DNA of 64,000 nucleotides, from contig CAVVBC010000005.1 of NCBI GenBank assembly GCA_963746325.1, positions 434,001 to 498,000 on the forward strand. The letters run 5' to 3'. This stretch comes from RPQJ01 sp963746325 (lineage in GTDB: Bacteria > Pseudomonadota > Gammaproteobacteria > Steroidobacterales > Steroidobacteraceae). Below the pieces are notes generated by a model, which was given only the letters and a program-made list of their open reading frames with translations, made no database searches and was not told the origin of the DNA. A program made the translations under genes and the position numbers. This document shows positions 9,224 through 18,633 of this stretch, piece by piece (positions within the stretch are counted from its first letter, which is position 1; the number at the start of each line of letters is the position of its first letter).

Positions 9224-9622
9224 TCAGACTTTCTGCATCCTTAGCATCGATGATCTGATTCGCCAGATTCGTGCCCTGTTGTAGCGCTGCAGCATGATGG
9301 GATAGACGTCCCACAGGATGACGACCAAGGCAGTTACCACCAGCCACGCATACTCGCTTCGCAAAAAGAGCCACACCATAAGGACCACGCCAACCACAAG
9401 ACTGCAGAGGTGCAGGATTTCATTGAACCGGGTGCGCGGTTCCCATTCGAGCGCCGAATTGCGATCCTTTACATGTCTGAAGCCTGGATGGGAACGTCTT
9501 CGACGTCGATTCCAGTAGTCGCCCTGTGCGACGAAGCGCTTGAACCAACGGATGCCCAGTCGTTCGTGGAATCGACCATCACGTTCAAAGTCCCGCAAAT
9601 CGAAAATGGGGAGGTTTCTCAA
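9224..9622 (-). CDS. CrtO-like acyltransferase-family membrane protein
   Basis: Protein of 132 residues with the pattern of the glycosyl-diaponeurosporenoate acyltransferase (CrtO) family: LGIRWFKRFV near the N-terminus, then EWEPRTRFNEILHL, two hydrophobic helices (SLVVGVVLMVWLFL and AWLVVTALVVILWDV), and the C-terminal YPIMLQRYNRARIWRI that matches the family's QRYNR.R signature. No carotenoid genes are nearby, so the substrate is unlikely to be staphyloxanthin-like; many bacteria carry such orphans of unknown role. The start at 9622 is the first reasonable ATG. Confidence 0.65.
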   Translation of the reverse strand: MRNLPIFDLRDFERDGRFHERLGIRWFKRFVAQGDYWNRRRRRSHPGFRHVKDRNSALEWEPRTRFNEILHLCSLVVGVVLMVWLFLRSEYAWLVVTALVVILWDVYPIMLQRYNRARIWRIRSSMLRMQKV

Positions 9623-9793
9623 TTGGAGAAGTTCAGATAGCTCTTAGCGACCCCGTCCATGCCCTTCTGATATCCAGCGAGCCGCCCGCAGTCGCAATGA
9701 CCGGTTGAGGTCACCGCCGACAGTGAGCCTAGGCGAATGCCTGCTTTCTACGCGAACCCGCAGCGCAGGCCAACACGACGCGGTGAGAGAGCC

Positions 9794-9827
9794 AAAGAAA
9801 AAGGCCCCGGGCTTTGGACCCGGGGCC
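9794..9827 (-). terminator. Rho-independent terminator (minus strand)
   Basis: Nine-base-pair GC stem: GGCCCCGGG at 9803-9811 and CCCGGGGCC at 9819-9827, with a 7-nt loop. On the minus strand it is followed by TTTTTCTTT (9794-9802). It ends transcription of the small gene at 9897-10091. The interval 9623-9793 holds nothing I can support. Confidence 0.85.
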
Positions 9828-9896
9828 GAGAAAGGCGGACTCTTGGTCGAAGGGAAGGGAAAAAGTCCGCCAGGGGAACCTTGAAGAACCGTGGGC

Positions 9897-10091
9897 TCAG
9901 TGCAGCCTGGCCCACTGCAGGACCTTGACGTCCTGCTGGGCACGGCCGAAGTTGCGCGCGATGATGCGCGTCGCTTCCTTCATGCCCTTGCCGGGGCGCG
10001 GCTGGCCATCAAGCTCGACCACGCCACGGAACTCTTCCAGCCCGCGCTGCGGTTGTTCGACGAGAAAATGCGCGTAGAACTTGATCGCCAT
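9897..10091 (-). CDS. Conserved-looking small soluble protein of unknown function
   Basis: Protein of 64 residues beginning MAIKFYAHFLVEQPQRGLEE and ending KVLQWARLH. It is soluble, without signal peptide or membrane helix, and has an even charge mix with GKGMKEATRIIARNFGRAQQ in the middle, possibly a helix that binds nucleic acid or protein. The reading frame extends upstream without a stop, but this ATG at 10091 gives the sensible N-terminus. A strong terminator lies about 70 nt past the stop, as expected for a real monocistronic gene. It is divergent from greB. I do not recognise a family. Confidence 0.65.
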   Translation of the reverse strand: MAIKFYAHFLVEQPQRGLEEFRGVVELDGQPRPGKGMKEATRIIARNFGRAQQDVKVLQWARLH

Positions 10092-10175
10092 GGGCGGCAA
10101 GCTACCCTCCCCGCACCGCCCTTTCCGTGACAGCGCGCACACTATTTCGGCCGCCGCCGGCACCCCGTAGAAACC

Positions 10176-10688
10176 ATGACCCGTTACCGGATTCCGACAC
10201 TGCCCGGCTCCAAGTACTCGACGCCCGAGGGGGAGCGGCGGCTGCGTGCGGAGCTGGACGAGCTGTGGCGGGTGCTGCGCCCGCAGGTGACCAAGGCCGT
10301 GCAGGAGGCCGCGGCGCAGGGGGACCGCTCGGAGAACGCGGAGTACATTTACGGCAAGCGGCAGCTGCGCGAGATCGATCGGCGTGTGCGCTTCCTGCGC
10401 AAGCGGCTCGAAGGGATGATCGTCGTCGCGCGACCGCCGGATGACCAGGGCCGGGTTTTTTTCGGCGCGTGGGTGCGCGTCGAGGACGACGACGGCACCG
10501 ACACGGAATTCCGCATCGTCGGGCCCGACGAGCTCGACCCGGCGCGACGTTATGTAAGCATGGACTCGCCGCTGGCGCGCGCCCTGATGGGCAAGCGCGT
10601 CGACGACGAAGTGACGATCGACATCCCGGGCGGCCGACGCTCTTATGTCGTCGTCAGCATCCGCTACGAGCAACCCGCGGCGTCGTGA
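10176..10688 (+). CDS. greB: Transcription elongation factor GreB
   Basis: GreA/GreB-family factor of 170 residues that rescues backtracked RNA polymerase by stimulating transcript cleavage. The N-terminal coiled coil contains TPEGERRLRAELDELWRVLR and the tip acidic region AAQGDRSENAEYIYGKRQLR (D and E of the catalytic loop). The C-terminal FKBP-like domain has TEFRIVGPDELD and ISMDSPLA-type conservation (here YVSMDSPLARALMGK). The YIYGKRQLREIDRR segment and PGSKY start fit GreB rather than GreA. It converges on the homospermidine synthase gene; both stops lie within one hairpin. Confidence 0.95.
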   Translation: MTRYRIPTLPGSKYSTPEGERRLRAELDELWRVLRPQVTKAVQEAAAQGDRSENAEYIYGKRQLREIDRRVRFLRKRLEGMIVVARPPDDQGRVFFGAWVRVEDDDGTDTEFRIVGPDELDPARRYVSMDSPLARALMGKRVDDEVTIDIPGGRRSYVVVSIRYEQPAAS

Positions 10689-10704
10689 CCCGGGCTCGGG
10701 TCAC
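10685..10704. terminator. Convergent hairpin containing both stop codons of greB and hss
   Basis: Perfect 8-bp stem GTGACCCG (10685-10692) and CGGGTCAC (10697-10704) with a 4-nt loop. The TGA of greB lies in the left arm and the TGA of the homospermidine synthase gene in the right arm. Only 12 nt separate the two genes, so this hairpin is the only candidate for separating the two transcripts. There is no T-run on either side. Confidence 0.5.
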
Positions 10705-12119
10705 ACCACGCGGATGTTCTTGAACTGCCACGGATCGGTTTCGTCGAGGTCCTCGGGGAACATGCGGCTGCGATCGACCAGCGGATGCCACTCCGAATAC
10801 TCGCCCACCACCTTGCCCAGGTACGGCCGGCAGATCTCGAGGACGCGCTTGTAGTCGATGTCGTCGGGCTCGACGATGCCGCTGTTCGGGTTCTCGATCG
10901 CCCAGATCAGGCCCGCGAGCGCCGAGACCGTCACCTGCAGCGACGTCGCGCTGTTGTGCGGCGCGAGCTTGCGCGCTTCCTGCACCGAGAGCTGCGAGCC
11001 GAACCAGTAGGCGTTCTTCTTGTGGCCCGCGAGCAGCACGCCGAGTTCGTCGGAGCCCGTCTCGATCTCGTCCATCATGATCCGCTTGCGGTCCTGCATG
11101 CGCCAGTTGCGGCCCGCCAGTTCGTGCACCGACACCACTGCCGCGTCGCTGGGGTGATAGGCGTAATGCACCGTGGGGCGATAGACGACCTGCTCGCCCT
11201 TTTTCACGGTGAGATAGTCGGAGATCGAGATCGACTCGCCGTGAGTGATCAGGAAGCCATGGAACGGGCCGGCCTGCGGCGTCCACGTGCGCACGCGCGT
11301 CGCCGCCCCGGGCTGCATCAGGTAGATGGCGCTGCCGCGGCCGTAGTCGTGCTTCTTGCCGTCGCGCGGCCAGTTCTTCTCGTGCGAGCCCCAGCCGAGT
11401 TCCGCCGGCTGACAGCCTTCGCCGACGAAACCGTCGACGGACCACGTGTTGACGAACTCGTTCGGTTCCTTCGGCCGGTTGCTGACCTGCGTGTCGCGCT
11501 CGGCGACATGGATCACTTTCACGCCCAGCTTGTGCGCGAGCGCGGCCCATTCGGCGCGCGTCGCGGGCTCGGCCGTCTCGACGCCCGTGTCGGCCGCGAT
11601 GTTGAGCAGAGCCTGCTTCACGAGGTGCGACACCAGGCCCGGATTGGCGCCGTGGGTGAGCACGGCGGTGGGCGCGCGCTGCTTGGAATCACGGAGTGTC
11701 AGTGCTTCTTCACGCAACGCGTAGTTGGTGCGCTTGGCCGGCGCCACGGCGGGGTCGGTGTAGCCGCCCGGCCAGGGCTCGATGCAGGTATCAAGATAGA
11801 GCGAGCCCTTTTCCCAGCAGAGCTTGATCAGCGCCAGCGAAGACACGTCCACCGACAGGTTCAGCAGGAAGTCGCCGCGGCCGACGATCGGGTCGAGCAC
11901 CGTCTTGTAATTGCCGCGCGTCAGCGCCTGCTTGACGAAGCGCACGCCGTATTCCTGCGCGATCTTCTCGCCGTCCACATCCGCAGTGACGATCGTGATC
12001 TGGTCCGGCTGGATGCCAACGTGGCGCAGGATCAGGGGCAAGACGCCCTGGCCGATGCTGCCGAAGCCCACAAAAACGAGGCGGCCGGGGAAGACGACGT
12101 GCACGGGATAGCTGGTCAT
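10701..12119 (-). CDS. hss: Homospermidine synthase
   Basis: Bacterial homospermidine synthase (EC 2.5.1.44), an NAD-dependent enzyme joining two putrescine units, or putrescine and spermidine, into sym-homospermidine. It is 472 residues, the usual length. The N-terminal Rossmann motif is GRLVFVGFGSIGQGVLPLIL. Other family hallmarks are the substrate-site region LYLDTCIEPWPGGY, TAVLTHGANPGLVSHLVKQA, and HGFLITHGESISISDYLT near the middle. A biosynthetic arginine decarboxylase lies about 2 kb away, so the locus hints at an arginine-agmatine-putrescine-homospermidine route, though the intervening enzymes are not in this window. Confidence 0.95.
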   Translation of the reverse strand: MTSYPVHVVFPGRLVFVGFGSIGQGVLPLILRHVGIQPDQITIVTADVDGEKIAQEYGVRFVKQALTRGNYKTVLDPIVGRGDFLLNLSVDVSSLALIKLCWEKGSLYLDTCIEPWPGGYTDPAVAPAKRTNYALREEALTLRDSKQRAPTAVLTHGANPGLVSHLVKQALLNIAADTGVETAEPATRAEWAALAHKLGVKVIHVAERDTQVSNRPKEPNEFVNTWSVDGFVGEGCQPAELGWGSHEKNWPRDGKKHDYGRGSAIYLMQPGAATRVRTWTPQAGPFHGFLITHGESISISDYLTVKKGEQVVYRPTVHYAYHPSDAAVVSVHELAGRNWRMQDRKRIMMDEIETGSDELGVLLAGHKKNAYWFGSQLSVQEARKLAPHNSATSLQVTVSALAGLIWAIENPNSGIVEPDDIDYKRVLEICRPYLGKVVGEYSEWHPLVDRSRMFPEDLDETDPWQFKNIRVV

Positions 12120-12221
12120 GATTTCTCGTTCGGGTGTCCTGCGTGGCCGGCCCGGGCGGACGGCTGAACCATTAGTCTAACTTGATTTTAGCCGCGGCCG
12201 GATGCGCGCCGTGAGGTGCGG

Positions 12222-12899
12222 TCAGCCCCTTGCGACCGTGTCCCGCCAGTGCGGCGGATACGTCCGCTCGTAGCCGGGCAACTGCTCCATGCGCTGGATC
12301 CAGCGCGCGATCGACGGATACGTGGTTTCCATCGGCAGGAAGCGCGAGCGCAGGTCGCCCGCCTCGCGCTTTTCCATCGCGCGCCGCAACAGCATGATGC
12401 CCGGAAAGACGGTCAGGTCGGCAGCTGAAGGCTGCTCACCGACGAGCCACTCGGACTTGCTGAGCCGACCTTCGATGGTGCGCGCCTCGCCGCCCACGAT
12501 ATGCATGGCCTTGGTGACCTCTTCGGCCATCTGGTCGAGCTGGTCGAGGAACACGGCGGACACGATCTGGGTGACGTACTGCTCCGCATACGCCTGGTAC
12601 TCGCAGATGACGCGCATGATCGTCCCGGCCTCCTCGGCCGACGCTCCGAACAGCGGATGCTCGGGGTACTTGCGGTCGAGGTACTGCAGGCAGGCGAGCG
12701 ACTCGAACACGATGTAGTCGCCATCCTTCAGCACGGGCACCCGCCCGCGCGGGTTCATGCGCAGCATCTGCGGCGACTTGTGCTCCTGCTTGGAGAACTG
12801 CAGCTGGTGCGAGTCGTATGTCAGACGTTTGTATTCGAGTGCCAGCAGCACACGCCACGAGTACGGGCTGCCGCTGCCCCAGTAGATTTCCAAAGCCAT
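12222..12899 (-). CDS. Glutathione S-transferase family protein
   Basis: GST of 225 residues starting MALEIYWGSGSPYSWRVLLA, the N-terminal thioredoxin fold with a Ser (GSPYS) likely to activate glutathione. It continues with PRGRVPVLKDGDYIVFESLA, where RVPVL and ESLA are the glutathione-binding turn and the Glu-Ser motif. The C-terminal helical domain follows (GEQPSAADLTVFP, where SAADL is the usual N-capping box). Cytosolic. The substrate cannot be named. It is divergent from the sulfurtransferase gene. Confidence 0.92.
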   Translation of the reverse strand: MALEIYWGSGSPYSWRVLLALEYKRLTYDSHQLQFSKQEHKSPQMLRMNPRGRVPVLKDGDYIVFESLACLQYLDRKYPEHPLFGASAEEAGTIMRVICEYQAYAEQYVTQIVSAVFLDQLDQMAEEVTKAMHIVGGEARTIEGRLSKSEWLVGEQPSAADLTVFPGIMLLRRAMEKREAGDLRSRFLPMETTYPSIARWIQRMEQLPGYERTYPPHWRDTVARG

Positions 12900-12972
12900 G
12901 AGTCCTCCACCCACACGCCTCTTGCGGCGCGCGTGCAACGGGATTGTACTGGCACCCACGGAGGAATCGACG

Positions 12973-13830
12973 ATGACATGGCAAACGCTCGTGAGCGCCG
13001 AAGACGTGGCCGGGCATCGCGCGGATCCGCGGCTGCTGGTCTTCGACTGCCGCTACGAGCTCAACCGTCCCGCAGCGGGCCGTGAAGCCTGGTTGCGCAG
13101 TCATGTTCCGGGGGCGGTGCATGCCGACCTCCATGACGACCTGGCGGGCCCCACGACGCCACGCAGCGGGCGGCATCCCTTGCCCGATCCAGATGACTTC
13201 GCTGCCCGCCTGCGACGCTGGGGCGTCAACGACGACTCGCTGCTCGTCGCCTACGACGAAGCGACCGGCATGTGGGCGGCGCGCTTCTGGTGGATGGCGG
13301 CAAAATGGCTGGGGCACGCCCACGTCGCCGTCATGGATGGCGGACTGCGGCGCTGGTCGGAGCTGAACCTGCCGCTCACCGCCGATCCTGTCGCCCCTCG
13401 CGCACCTGGCGCATTCGCCGGCAAGCCACAGGCGTACGCCTGGGTCGATGCCGACACGACACAGGCCGCTGCGCTTGATCCGCAGCGCAGGGTGCTGGAC
13501 GCGCGCGCCCCGGAGCGCTACCGCGGCGAGGTGGAGCCGATCGACCCCGTGGCGGGACACGTGCCCGGCGCGCTCAACCACCCGGTGGCGGGCGTCAACG
13601 GTGCGGACGGTCGCCTGCGTCCGGCGGCCGAACTTGCGGCGGCTTTCCGGCAGACGCTCGGTCCGGTCGCGCCGTCTGCCACGATTACGATGTGCGGATC
13701 GGGCGTTACGGCCTGCCACCTGCTGCTCGCTATGGAGCACGCGGGGCTGCCCGGCGCGCGGCTCTACCCGGGCAGCTGGAGCGAATGGTCGCGGGACCCA
13801 GCGCGCCAGGTGGCGCGCGGAAGGGGCTAG
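12973..13830 (+). CDS. sseA: Two-domain sulfurtransferase (SseA-like)
   Basis: Tandem rhodanese of about 285 residues, thiosulfate or 3-mercaptopyruvate sulfurtransferase. The inactive first domain has LLVFDCRYELNRP and HVPGAVHADL; the second has RVLDARAPERYRGEVEPID and the catalytic loop TMCGSGVTACH with the active Cys. CGSGVTA fits mercaptopyruvate sulfurtransferases better than classic rhodaneses. The ATG at 12973 is preceded by GGAGGAATCGACG, a strong ribosome site. The last codons and stop (GRG-stop) lie inside the telomere-like GGGGCTA repeat that follows, so the true C-terminus may have been replaced by repeat sequence. Confidence 0.92.
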   Translation: MTWQTLVSAEDVAGHRADPRLLVFDCRYELNRPAAGREAWLRSHVPGAVHADLHDDLAGPTTPRSGRHPLPDPDDFAARLRRWGVNDDSLLVAYDEATGMWAARFWWMAAKWLGHAHVAVMDGGLRRWSELNLPLTADPVAPRAPGAFAGKPQAYAWVDADTTQAAALDPQRRVLDARAPERYRGEVEPIDPVAGHVPGALNHPVAGVNGADGRLRPAAELAAAFRQTLGPVAPSATITMCGSGVTACHLLLAMEHAGLPGARLYPGSWSEWSRDPARQVARGRG

Positions 13831-13863
13831 GGGCTAGGGGCTAGGGGTTAGGGGTTAGGAGGG
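13823..13863. repeat. Telomere-like GGGGCTA/GGGGTTA tandem tract at the sseA stop
   Basis: Three units of GGGGCTA then two of GGGGTTA, ending GGAGGG. The tract begins inside the last sseA codons and supplies its stop. It pairs with a CCCCTAA tract at 13946-13977 and the flanks GGGTAGTCGGA and TCCGACTATCCC, forming an imperfect inverted repeat around about 70 nt. Similar tracts recur at 21326-21355 and 47302-47334. Confidence 0.85.
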
Positions 13864-13945
13864 TGGGTAGTCGGAAATCGCAGCTCCGCGCGTGAAGTCT
13901 CAATGCATACCTTCGCGCACACAGACTGGGCTGCACCTCCGACTA

Positions 13946-13977
13946 TCCCCTAACCCCTAACCTCCTCCCCTTCCCCC
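13946..13977. repeat. CCCCTAA tract, inverted partner of the tract at 13823
   Basis: Sequence of form CCCCTAACCCCTAACCTCC upstream of speA, the reverse complement of the GGGGTTA units at 13844-13860. With the flanking TCCGAC it forms the right arm of an inverted repeat over 13823-13977. The rest of the sseA-speA gap (13978-14069) holds presumably the speA promoter; I see no clear boxes. Confidence 0.8.
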
Positions 13978-14069
13978 AGATTTCTGTTTACGTCAGCCCT
14001 CGCAGTGACTATCGTGCGCGCCTCTTTTTTCCGGCCTGAACGCCGGCTACAGGTGGAACGACCAAAACA

Positions 14070-16017
<1,948 letters not shown>

Positions 16018-16086
16018 AGCAGTCCCACCGTCCGCCGGATGCCCACTGCGGGTACGGCGGAACGGGTCGGGGCAGTTGACGAGCGT

Positions 16087-16123
16087 TGTTTAAACAGGTA
16101 CTGTTATTAAACAAGGTACTGTT
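16087..16123. promoter_or_regulatory. Operator-like repeats upstream of padR
   Basis: A palindrome TGTTTAAACA (16087-16096) is followed by two near-direct repeats AAACAGGTACTGTT (16092-16105) and AAACAAGGTACTGTT (16109-16123), ending 10 nt before the padR ATG. This AT-rich block stands out in GC-rich surroundings. PadR regulators usually bind such repeats over their own promoter, so autoregulation is the likely role (inference). Confidence 0.65.
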
Positions 16124-16133
16124 TTAACAAATT

Positions 16134-16457
16134 ATGGCAGCTGAATCCAAACTTGCTCCCATCCGCAAGGGGCTCCTCGAGTTCCTGGTCTTGAAGATCG
16201 TCGGCGCGAAGAGCATGTATGTCCCGGACATCCTGCGCGAGCTCGCCGGCACGGAATTCGCCACCCAGGAAGGCACGCTCTATCCGCTGCTCAGCAAGCT
16301 GCGGCGCGAGGACCTGGTGCAGTACGAGTGGCAGGAATCGGGCGTCGGTCCGCCACGCAAGTACTACCGGCTGACGGACACCGGGCGCGCGCAGCTCGCG
16401 GCGCTCGACGACTACTGGAACCTGATCAACCGCACGATCGCGAACTTCGGACACTGA
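16134..16457 (+). CDS. PadR family transcriptional regulator
   Basis: DNA-binding regulator of 107 residues with a single winged-helix domain: KGLLEFLVLKIVGAKSMYV, then the wing and recognition segment FATQEGTLYPLLSKLRREDL, then GPPRKYYRLTDTGRAQLAAL, all typical of PadR. It lacks the longer C-terminal dimerisation extension, so it is a short type like those controlling PspC-domain membrane genes. The start ATG lies 10 nt behind two operator-like repeats. The PspC-domain gene follows after only 3 nt, so the pair is an operon, presumably repressed by this protein. Confidence 0.93.
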   Translation: MAAESKLAPIRKGLLEFLVLKIVGAKSMYVPDILRELAGTEFATQEGTLYPLLSKLRREDLVQYEWQESGVGPPRKYYRLTDTGRAQLAALDDYWNLINRTIANFGH

Positions 16458-16460
16458 AAC

Positions 16461-17075
16461 ATGCAACGTATCGCCACCACCGTCCGTCTCAACCGCACCG
16501 TTCTCCAGCTGGACGACGCGGCCCACGCGCGGCTCGAAGAATACCTTGCCGAATCGGCGAGCCTGCTCGAGGGCGATCCCGACCCGCAGGAGATCCTGGC
16601 GGATCTCGAGCAGGCCGTGGCCGACCAGTGCCTGCGTCGCCTGGGTCCGCAGCAGACCGTGGTGACGCTCGCCGAACTGGCGCCCGCACTTGAGGAAATC
16701 GGCTCGGTCCAGGCGCCCAGCGACGGCATTGCGGCTGCATCGTCGTCGTCGACGGCTGCAGCGATGCACGTGGTGCCCACGTCGCGATCGTTGCAGCAGG
16801 TCAGCCAGGGCGCCGTGATCAGCGGCGTGTGCCTGGGGCTCGCGCGTTACTTCCGGCTGGATGCGACGATGCTGCGCATCGTTGCGGTGTTGCTGCTGTT
16901 CGGCACCGGCGGGGCCGCGATCCTCGTCTACTTCGGGCTGATGCTGCTGCTGCCGTTTGCGCCGCTCGAGGCTGGCGGAGCGCCGGTGCGCTGGTTGCCC
17001 GCCAAGTGCCGCGCGCTGATGGAATACCTGCGTGCCAAGCTCGGCGTCGACCCGCCCGGCAAGATCGCAGTGTGA
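16461..17075 (+). CDS. PspC-domain membrane protein, PadR partner
   Basis: Protein of 204 residues. The N-terminal cytosolic half contains LNRTVLQLDDAAHARLEEYL and PDPQEILADLEQAVADQCL, a helical segment often fused to PspC. The PspC domain follows: GVISGVCLGLARYF-like (here GAVISGVCLGLARYFRLDAT), then two hydrophobic stretches (MLRIVAVLLLFGTGGAAILV and YFGLMLLLPFAP). It ends in a short basic region. PspC proteins act in membrane-stress responses. Co-transcription with padR suggests that the regulator senses or is titrated by this protein (inference). It abuts the convergent GDT1-family gene with no gap. Confidence 0.9.
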   Translation: MQRIATTVRLNRTVLQLDDAAHARLEEYLAESASLLEGDPDPQEILADLEQAVADQCLRRLGPQQTVVTLAELAPALEEIGSVQAPSDGIAAASSSSTAAAMHVVPTSRSLQQVSQGAVISGVCLGLARYFRLDATMLRIVAVLLLFGTGGAAILVYFGLMLLLPFAPLEAGGAPVRWLPAKCRALMEYLRAKLGVDPPGKIAV

Positions 17076-17651
17076 CTAGCTGAGCGAGCCGAATCCCAGC
17101 AGGACGCTGACGCCGAGCACGAGGAAAATCGCCGCAGCGATCCGGTGCACGATGTGCATCGGCAGCTTCTTGGCCGCGACCTCACCGAGCAGCACGGCCG
17201 GCACGTTGGCCAGCATCATGCCGAGCGTCGTGCCCGCGACCACGCCAATGAGTGAGTCGTACCGTGCGGCGAGCGCGACCGTCGCGATCTGGGTCTTGTC
17301 GCCCATCTCCAGCAGGAAAAACGCCACGAGCGTCGTGCCGAAGACGCCGAACCGCGGCGCGGCTGCCTGCCCGTCGTCTTCGTCGTACTGGTCGGGTACG
17401 AGCGTCCACGCCGCCATGGCGATGAACGAGAGCCCCAGGATCCAGCGCATCGCATCCGGGCCCACCCACGCCGAAATCCACGCACCGGCAGCGCCAGCCA
17501 GCGCGTGATTCACCAGCGTCGCCACCAGGATGCCGAGGATGATCGGGACGGGCTTGCGGTACTTCGCCGCCAGCACCAGCGCGAGCAGTTGCGTCTTGTC
17601 GCCGATCTCGGCGAGCGCGACCACGCCGGTGGCAACGAGGAAGGCTTCCAT
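17076..17651 (-). CDS. GDT1/TMEM165 family cation transporter (MntX-like)
   Basis: Inner-membrane transporter of about 191 residues from the UPF0016/GDT1 family, which exports Mn2+ or Ca2+. It shows the two inverted hallmark motifs, EIGDKTQLLALVLA near the N-terminus and EMGDKTQIATVALA in the second half, with about six hydrophobic helices. Start MEAFLVATGVVALAEIGDKT is at 17651. I looked upstream for a yybP-ykoY manganese riboswitch, which often precedes such genes, and did not find a convincing one. Confidence 0.92.
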   Translation of the reverse strand: MEAFLVATGVVALAEIGDKTQLLALVLAAKYRKPVPIILGILVATLVNHALAGAAGAWISAWVGPDAMRWILGLSFIAMAAWTLVPDQYDEDDGQAAAPRFGVFGTTLVAFFLLEMGDKTQIATVALAARYDSLIGVVAGTTLGMMLANVPAVLLGEVAAKKLPMHIVHRIAAAIFLVLGVSVLLGFGSLS

Positions 17652-17846
17652 TAAAACCGGGATCCCGAAGAGGGCAGCTGCGGACGGTACCATCGGCCGC
17701 CGCTCCGCCGCCATGCGCAGCAGACGCAGGCCCGGGGCCCCGCGGTGCGAGACACAGGTCAGGTCACGCAACGTTCACGGCTGTTTCATGGCGCGGTCAC
17801 GGAAAAGCGTTGCAATGCCGCGTGTTCAACGCACGGCCAGGCCCCC

Positions 17847-18029
17847 ATGCTCGAAGAAGCCCTCGACCCGCGACCCAACCAGCCGCTCGACTTTGCGCGG
17901 ATGCTGTCGAATTCAGCCGACACCCCCGCGGTGTCCGCCGCAACCCTGGCGCAGATCTGGAACGACGATGCGTCGTTCTGGAGCAACCTGCGCACACTTG
18001 AGTATTGGACCGACCGCGCCCGTCGCTGA
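17847..18029 (+). CDS. Possible small protein, 60 aa
   Basis: Short frame beginning MLEEALDPRPNQPLDFARML and continuing to LRTLEYWTDRARR. It is soluble, acidic then aromatic, with sensible amino acid use and high-GC third positions. It has no recognised family, membrane helix or obvious ribosome site. The frame extends upstream to 17745 with less coding-like residues. I give it low to moderate confidence. Confidence 0.4.
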   Translation: MLEEALDPRPNQPLDFARMLSNSADTPAVSAATLAQIWNDDASFWSNLRTLEYWTDRARR

Positions 18030-18253
18030 CCTGACCTGCTGTCGGCCGCGCCCCATCACGGGGCAGCCCAGAGCATTTTTTTGCGCTGCGTCAACGATTT
18101 AGGTTGCAGCGGTCCGAATGTGCAAGTAAATTCGGCTCTGGTCAAAGTTTGACCAGCAAGCGCCCAGCGCGTACGGCACCGAGACGCAATTCGAATCAAC
18201 GAGCCGAATTCTCAGGATCTCATCCTCAGCTTCGCCTGGTGCCGACCACTTCC

Positions 18254-18376
18254 ATGACGACCTCGCCCAAGGGCACTAAGCCCGTCCTCCTCCCGCTCCG
18301 GTCCGCGGCCGTCGAGCAGGAACGGATGCGCGCGCAGGTCATCCCGGCCGGCTCGCGCCGGGCCGTGCAGGCTTGA
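18254..18376 (+). CDS. Possible very small protein, 40 aa
   Basis: Starts MTTSPKGTKPVLLPLRSAAV and ends IPAGSRRAVQA. Almost every codon ends in G or C, unlike the more AT-rich sequence just before it, which suggests coding. It is basic and lacks a membrane helix. There is no clear ribosome site and no family. The rest of 18030-18253 shows nothing supportable. Confidence 0.3.
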   Translation: MTTSPKGTKPVLLPLRSAAVEQERMRAQVIPAGSRRAVQA

Positions 18377-18379
18377 TTT

Positions 18380-18633
18380 AGGGGGTGTGTGGTAGCATGT
18401 GTCGCGATCGTTGCCCGTACGTATCTTGCAGAGCGCCGCTCGGCGCCTCTTGTTTCGAGCCGAAACGTCTTCGATCAGGTGACAGGAAACGTCGCTGCAG
18501 TGCCGGCTGGATCAGTCCGGCGGTAAGTATGACGCTCGGCTGCGATCCCCTGTTTGGATGAGTGTTGAGTAGTGCCGGCCAGGCAATGACGCCTGAGGTC
18601 CGGTTTGATTGTGTTACTTCTGAGGATGTTCGA
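18380..18633 (+). promoter_or_regulatory. Long structured leader of the RRM gene
   Basis: About 250 nt precede the RRM start with no credible ORF. They contain several short stems, for example GCGCCG-CT-CGGCGC near 18432, TTTCG-AGC-CGAAA near 18451 and GCCGG...CCGGC near 18507. A TTGATT box (18373-18378) and TGG-TAGCAT (18390-18398) could be a promoter with an extended -10, though the spacer is short. Cold-induced RRM and cold-shock genes commonly carry such leaders (family knowledge). Confidence 0.4.

Noticed and set aside
13864..13945. CRISPR-like array near the GGGGTTA tract
   Set aside because: Units are 7 nt without spacers, so it is a short tandem repeat.
17652..17850. Possible yybP-ykoY manganese riboswitch before the GDT1-family gene
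   Set aside because: GC-rich sequence with a GGGGCCCCGGG stem but no conserved riboswitch core.
18104..18376. Longer 90-codon frame starting at 18104
   Set aside because: The N-terminal part has no coding character; only the last 40 codons, from the ATG at 18254, look plausible.
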